From contig DUPD01000095.1 in NCBI GenBank assembly GCA_012838505.1, positions 1 through 33,691 of the forward strand: DNA of 33,691 nt, given 5' to 3'. The DNA is from Bacilli bacterium (GTDB lineage: Bacteria > Bacillota > Bacilli > Bacillales > Amphibacillaceae). Each line of letters starts with the position of its first letter. Positions within the stretch are counted from its first letter, which is position 1. The notes beneath the pieces were generated by a model. The model saw nothing but the letters and a program-made list of their open reading frames with translations. It was not told the origin of the DNA and ran no database searches. This document shows positions 33,007-33,691 of the stretch, in pieces. The position numbers and the translations under genes were made by a program.

Positions 33007-33045
33007 TGAGTGCAATGTGTTTTTTTTATATAACTCGCTAAACAC

Positions 33046-33107
33046 AGGTTACCAATCATTTGGTGAAAAGTAACCTAGCATAGGAAATAACTATTTTATG
33101 CTAGGTT
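33046..33107. repeat. Two overlapping, mutually exclusive hairpins
   Basis: Hairpin A pairs AGGTTAC (33046-33052) with GTAACCT (33070-33076). Hairpin B pairs AACCTAGCATA (33072-33082) with TATGCTAGGTT (33097-33107), 11 bp perfect with a 14-nt loop. They share the AACCT segment. No clear coding sequence lies in 32890-33476. Confidence 0.65.
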
Positions 33108-33374
33108 TGTGAGCTTTTGGGTTTAAGTCAATGTTTTCGAAACATAAATATTAAGTTTTTCAGTTTGTTTTTTGATGATTCTTTATATTAAACTACGTGA
33201 CTTAGCGTGGATCTAGTTGGCTTAAAAACATACTGGCCTACCATAAAAGGTGATCATGCCGTCTCTCCGCGTAAAGTCCTGCAGTGAATGTACGCTGAAA
33301 TGAATCATGTGGCATAAGTATATAAGTAATGAGTATTTAACAAATCTATATTAATAGCGAAAATAAACTTTTGG

Positions 33375-33414
33375 TAAAAAACAATAGGAAATCCCTGATA
33401 TAAAAGGATTTCCC
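33375..33414 (-). terminator. Terminator downstream of the methyltransferase fragment
   Basis: GGAAATCC (33387-33394) pairs with GGATTTCC (33406-33413). On the minus strand a TATTGTTTTTT tail follows. It lies about 60 bp past the end of the fragment at 33477. Confidence 0.8.
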
Positions 33415-33476
33415 TAATTCAACGCTTTATTATCACTCGTTAAGAACAAAATAATATTCTTCTGAAATGGCGGTTC

Positions 33477-33640
33477 TTACAAGGATTTATTTTGTTTGTA
33501 CAATTCTCTTTTCAGTAATACCACACACTCCACATGGGACGAGTTACCAAGCTTGATGTCTAGTTTTTTTTTAGGTGAGTACGTCTGCGGGAACATGTCG
33601 ACTAAAGATGTACGTTCGTGGGAATAGGTCAATAAATTTT
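33477..33640 (-). pseudogene. C-terminal fragment of an RlmCD-type 23S rRNA (uracil-5-)-methyltransferase
   Basis: On the minus strand one open frame contains VDMFPQT (start 33602) and ends SHVECVVLLKRELYKQNKSL with stop 33477-33479. VDMFPxT followed at once by xHVECV is the usual C-terminus of TrmA/RumA-class methyltransferases. Here about 14 extra residues (YSPKKKLDIKLGNS) separate the two parts. A second, out-of-frame copy, DLFPRT, lies 31 bp upstream (33630), and no catalytic domain precedes it. An in-frame stop occurs just above 33640, so it is a remnant. Similarity is judged from memory of the family C-terminus. Confidence 0.65.
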
Positions 33641-33691
33641 GTTATATGCCAAGGCTTAAAGTCATCTTGTTCATCCTATTACGATCTTCAA

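Noticed and set aside
22464-33476. Direct repeats marking both ends of the restriction island
   Set aside because: I compared 22464-22896 with 32890-33640 by eye and found no shared att-like repeat longer than chance.

Overview
The window reads as chromosomal DNA of a low-GC Firmicute, most likely a Bacillaceae member. The grounds are AT-rich sequence, strong AGGAGG-type ribosome binding sites, many TTG and GTG starts, a T-box leader, and proteins typical of that family (SatD, DUF3307, DUF6688, DUF3784, YhgE/Pip). I cannot name the genus. The Amphibacillus/Gracilibacillus/Halolactibacillus group is only a guess.

Layout. Bases 1-18637 are almost entirely minus-strand housekeeping and accessory metabolism: SelO with an APC amino acid permease; a small Ric-type di-iron protein; a DUF3784 membrane protein; a GNAT acetyltransferase; a DUF1538 membrane protein coupled to a tandem P-II protein; glutamate dehydrogenase; a satD-satE (DUF3307) pair; a second GNAT; a DUF6688 membrane protein; a polysaccharide deacetylase lipoprotein; a small methyltransferase; an orphan HExxH protein; a PhnA zinc-ribbon protein; an alpha/beta hydrolase; and a T-box controlled aminotransferase. 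A divergent plus-strand unit follows (19148-22463): a TetR regulator and a YhgE/Pip membrane protein, with matching operator-like dyads before both genes.

Bases 22897-32889 form one long minus-strand defence operon. In transcription order it holds a single-TRD half HsdS, HsdM, DinD (frameshifted), a GIY-YIG/DUF4357 nuclease, RhuM (frameshifted twice), a full two-TRD HsdS, HsdR and a YgjP-type zinc peptidase. It has a near-consensus promoter at 32946-32973 with a perfect 10-bp inverted repeat just upstream. Beyond it, at 33477-33640, lies a C-terminal fragment resembling an RlmCD-type 23S rRNA (uracil-5-)-methyltransferase, which suggests an integration or recombination boundary.

The most unusual non-coding structure is a pair of intergenic arrays about 1.5 kb apart. 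One (15370-15757) has a 51-52 bp period and the other (17206-17402) an exact 51 bp period. Their sequences are unrelated, but both consist of a roughly 35-bp dyad plus a 16-17 bp linker, close to five helical turns. A second notable feature is a pair of GTGCATC-N9-GATGCAC dyads, one on each side of satD-satE; the upstream one overlaps the satD promoter.
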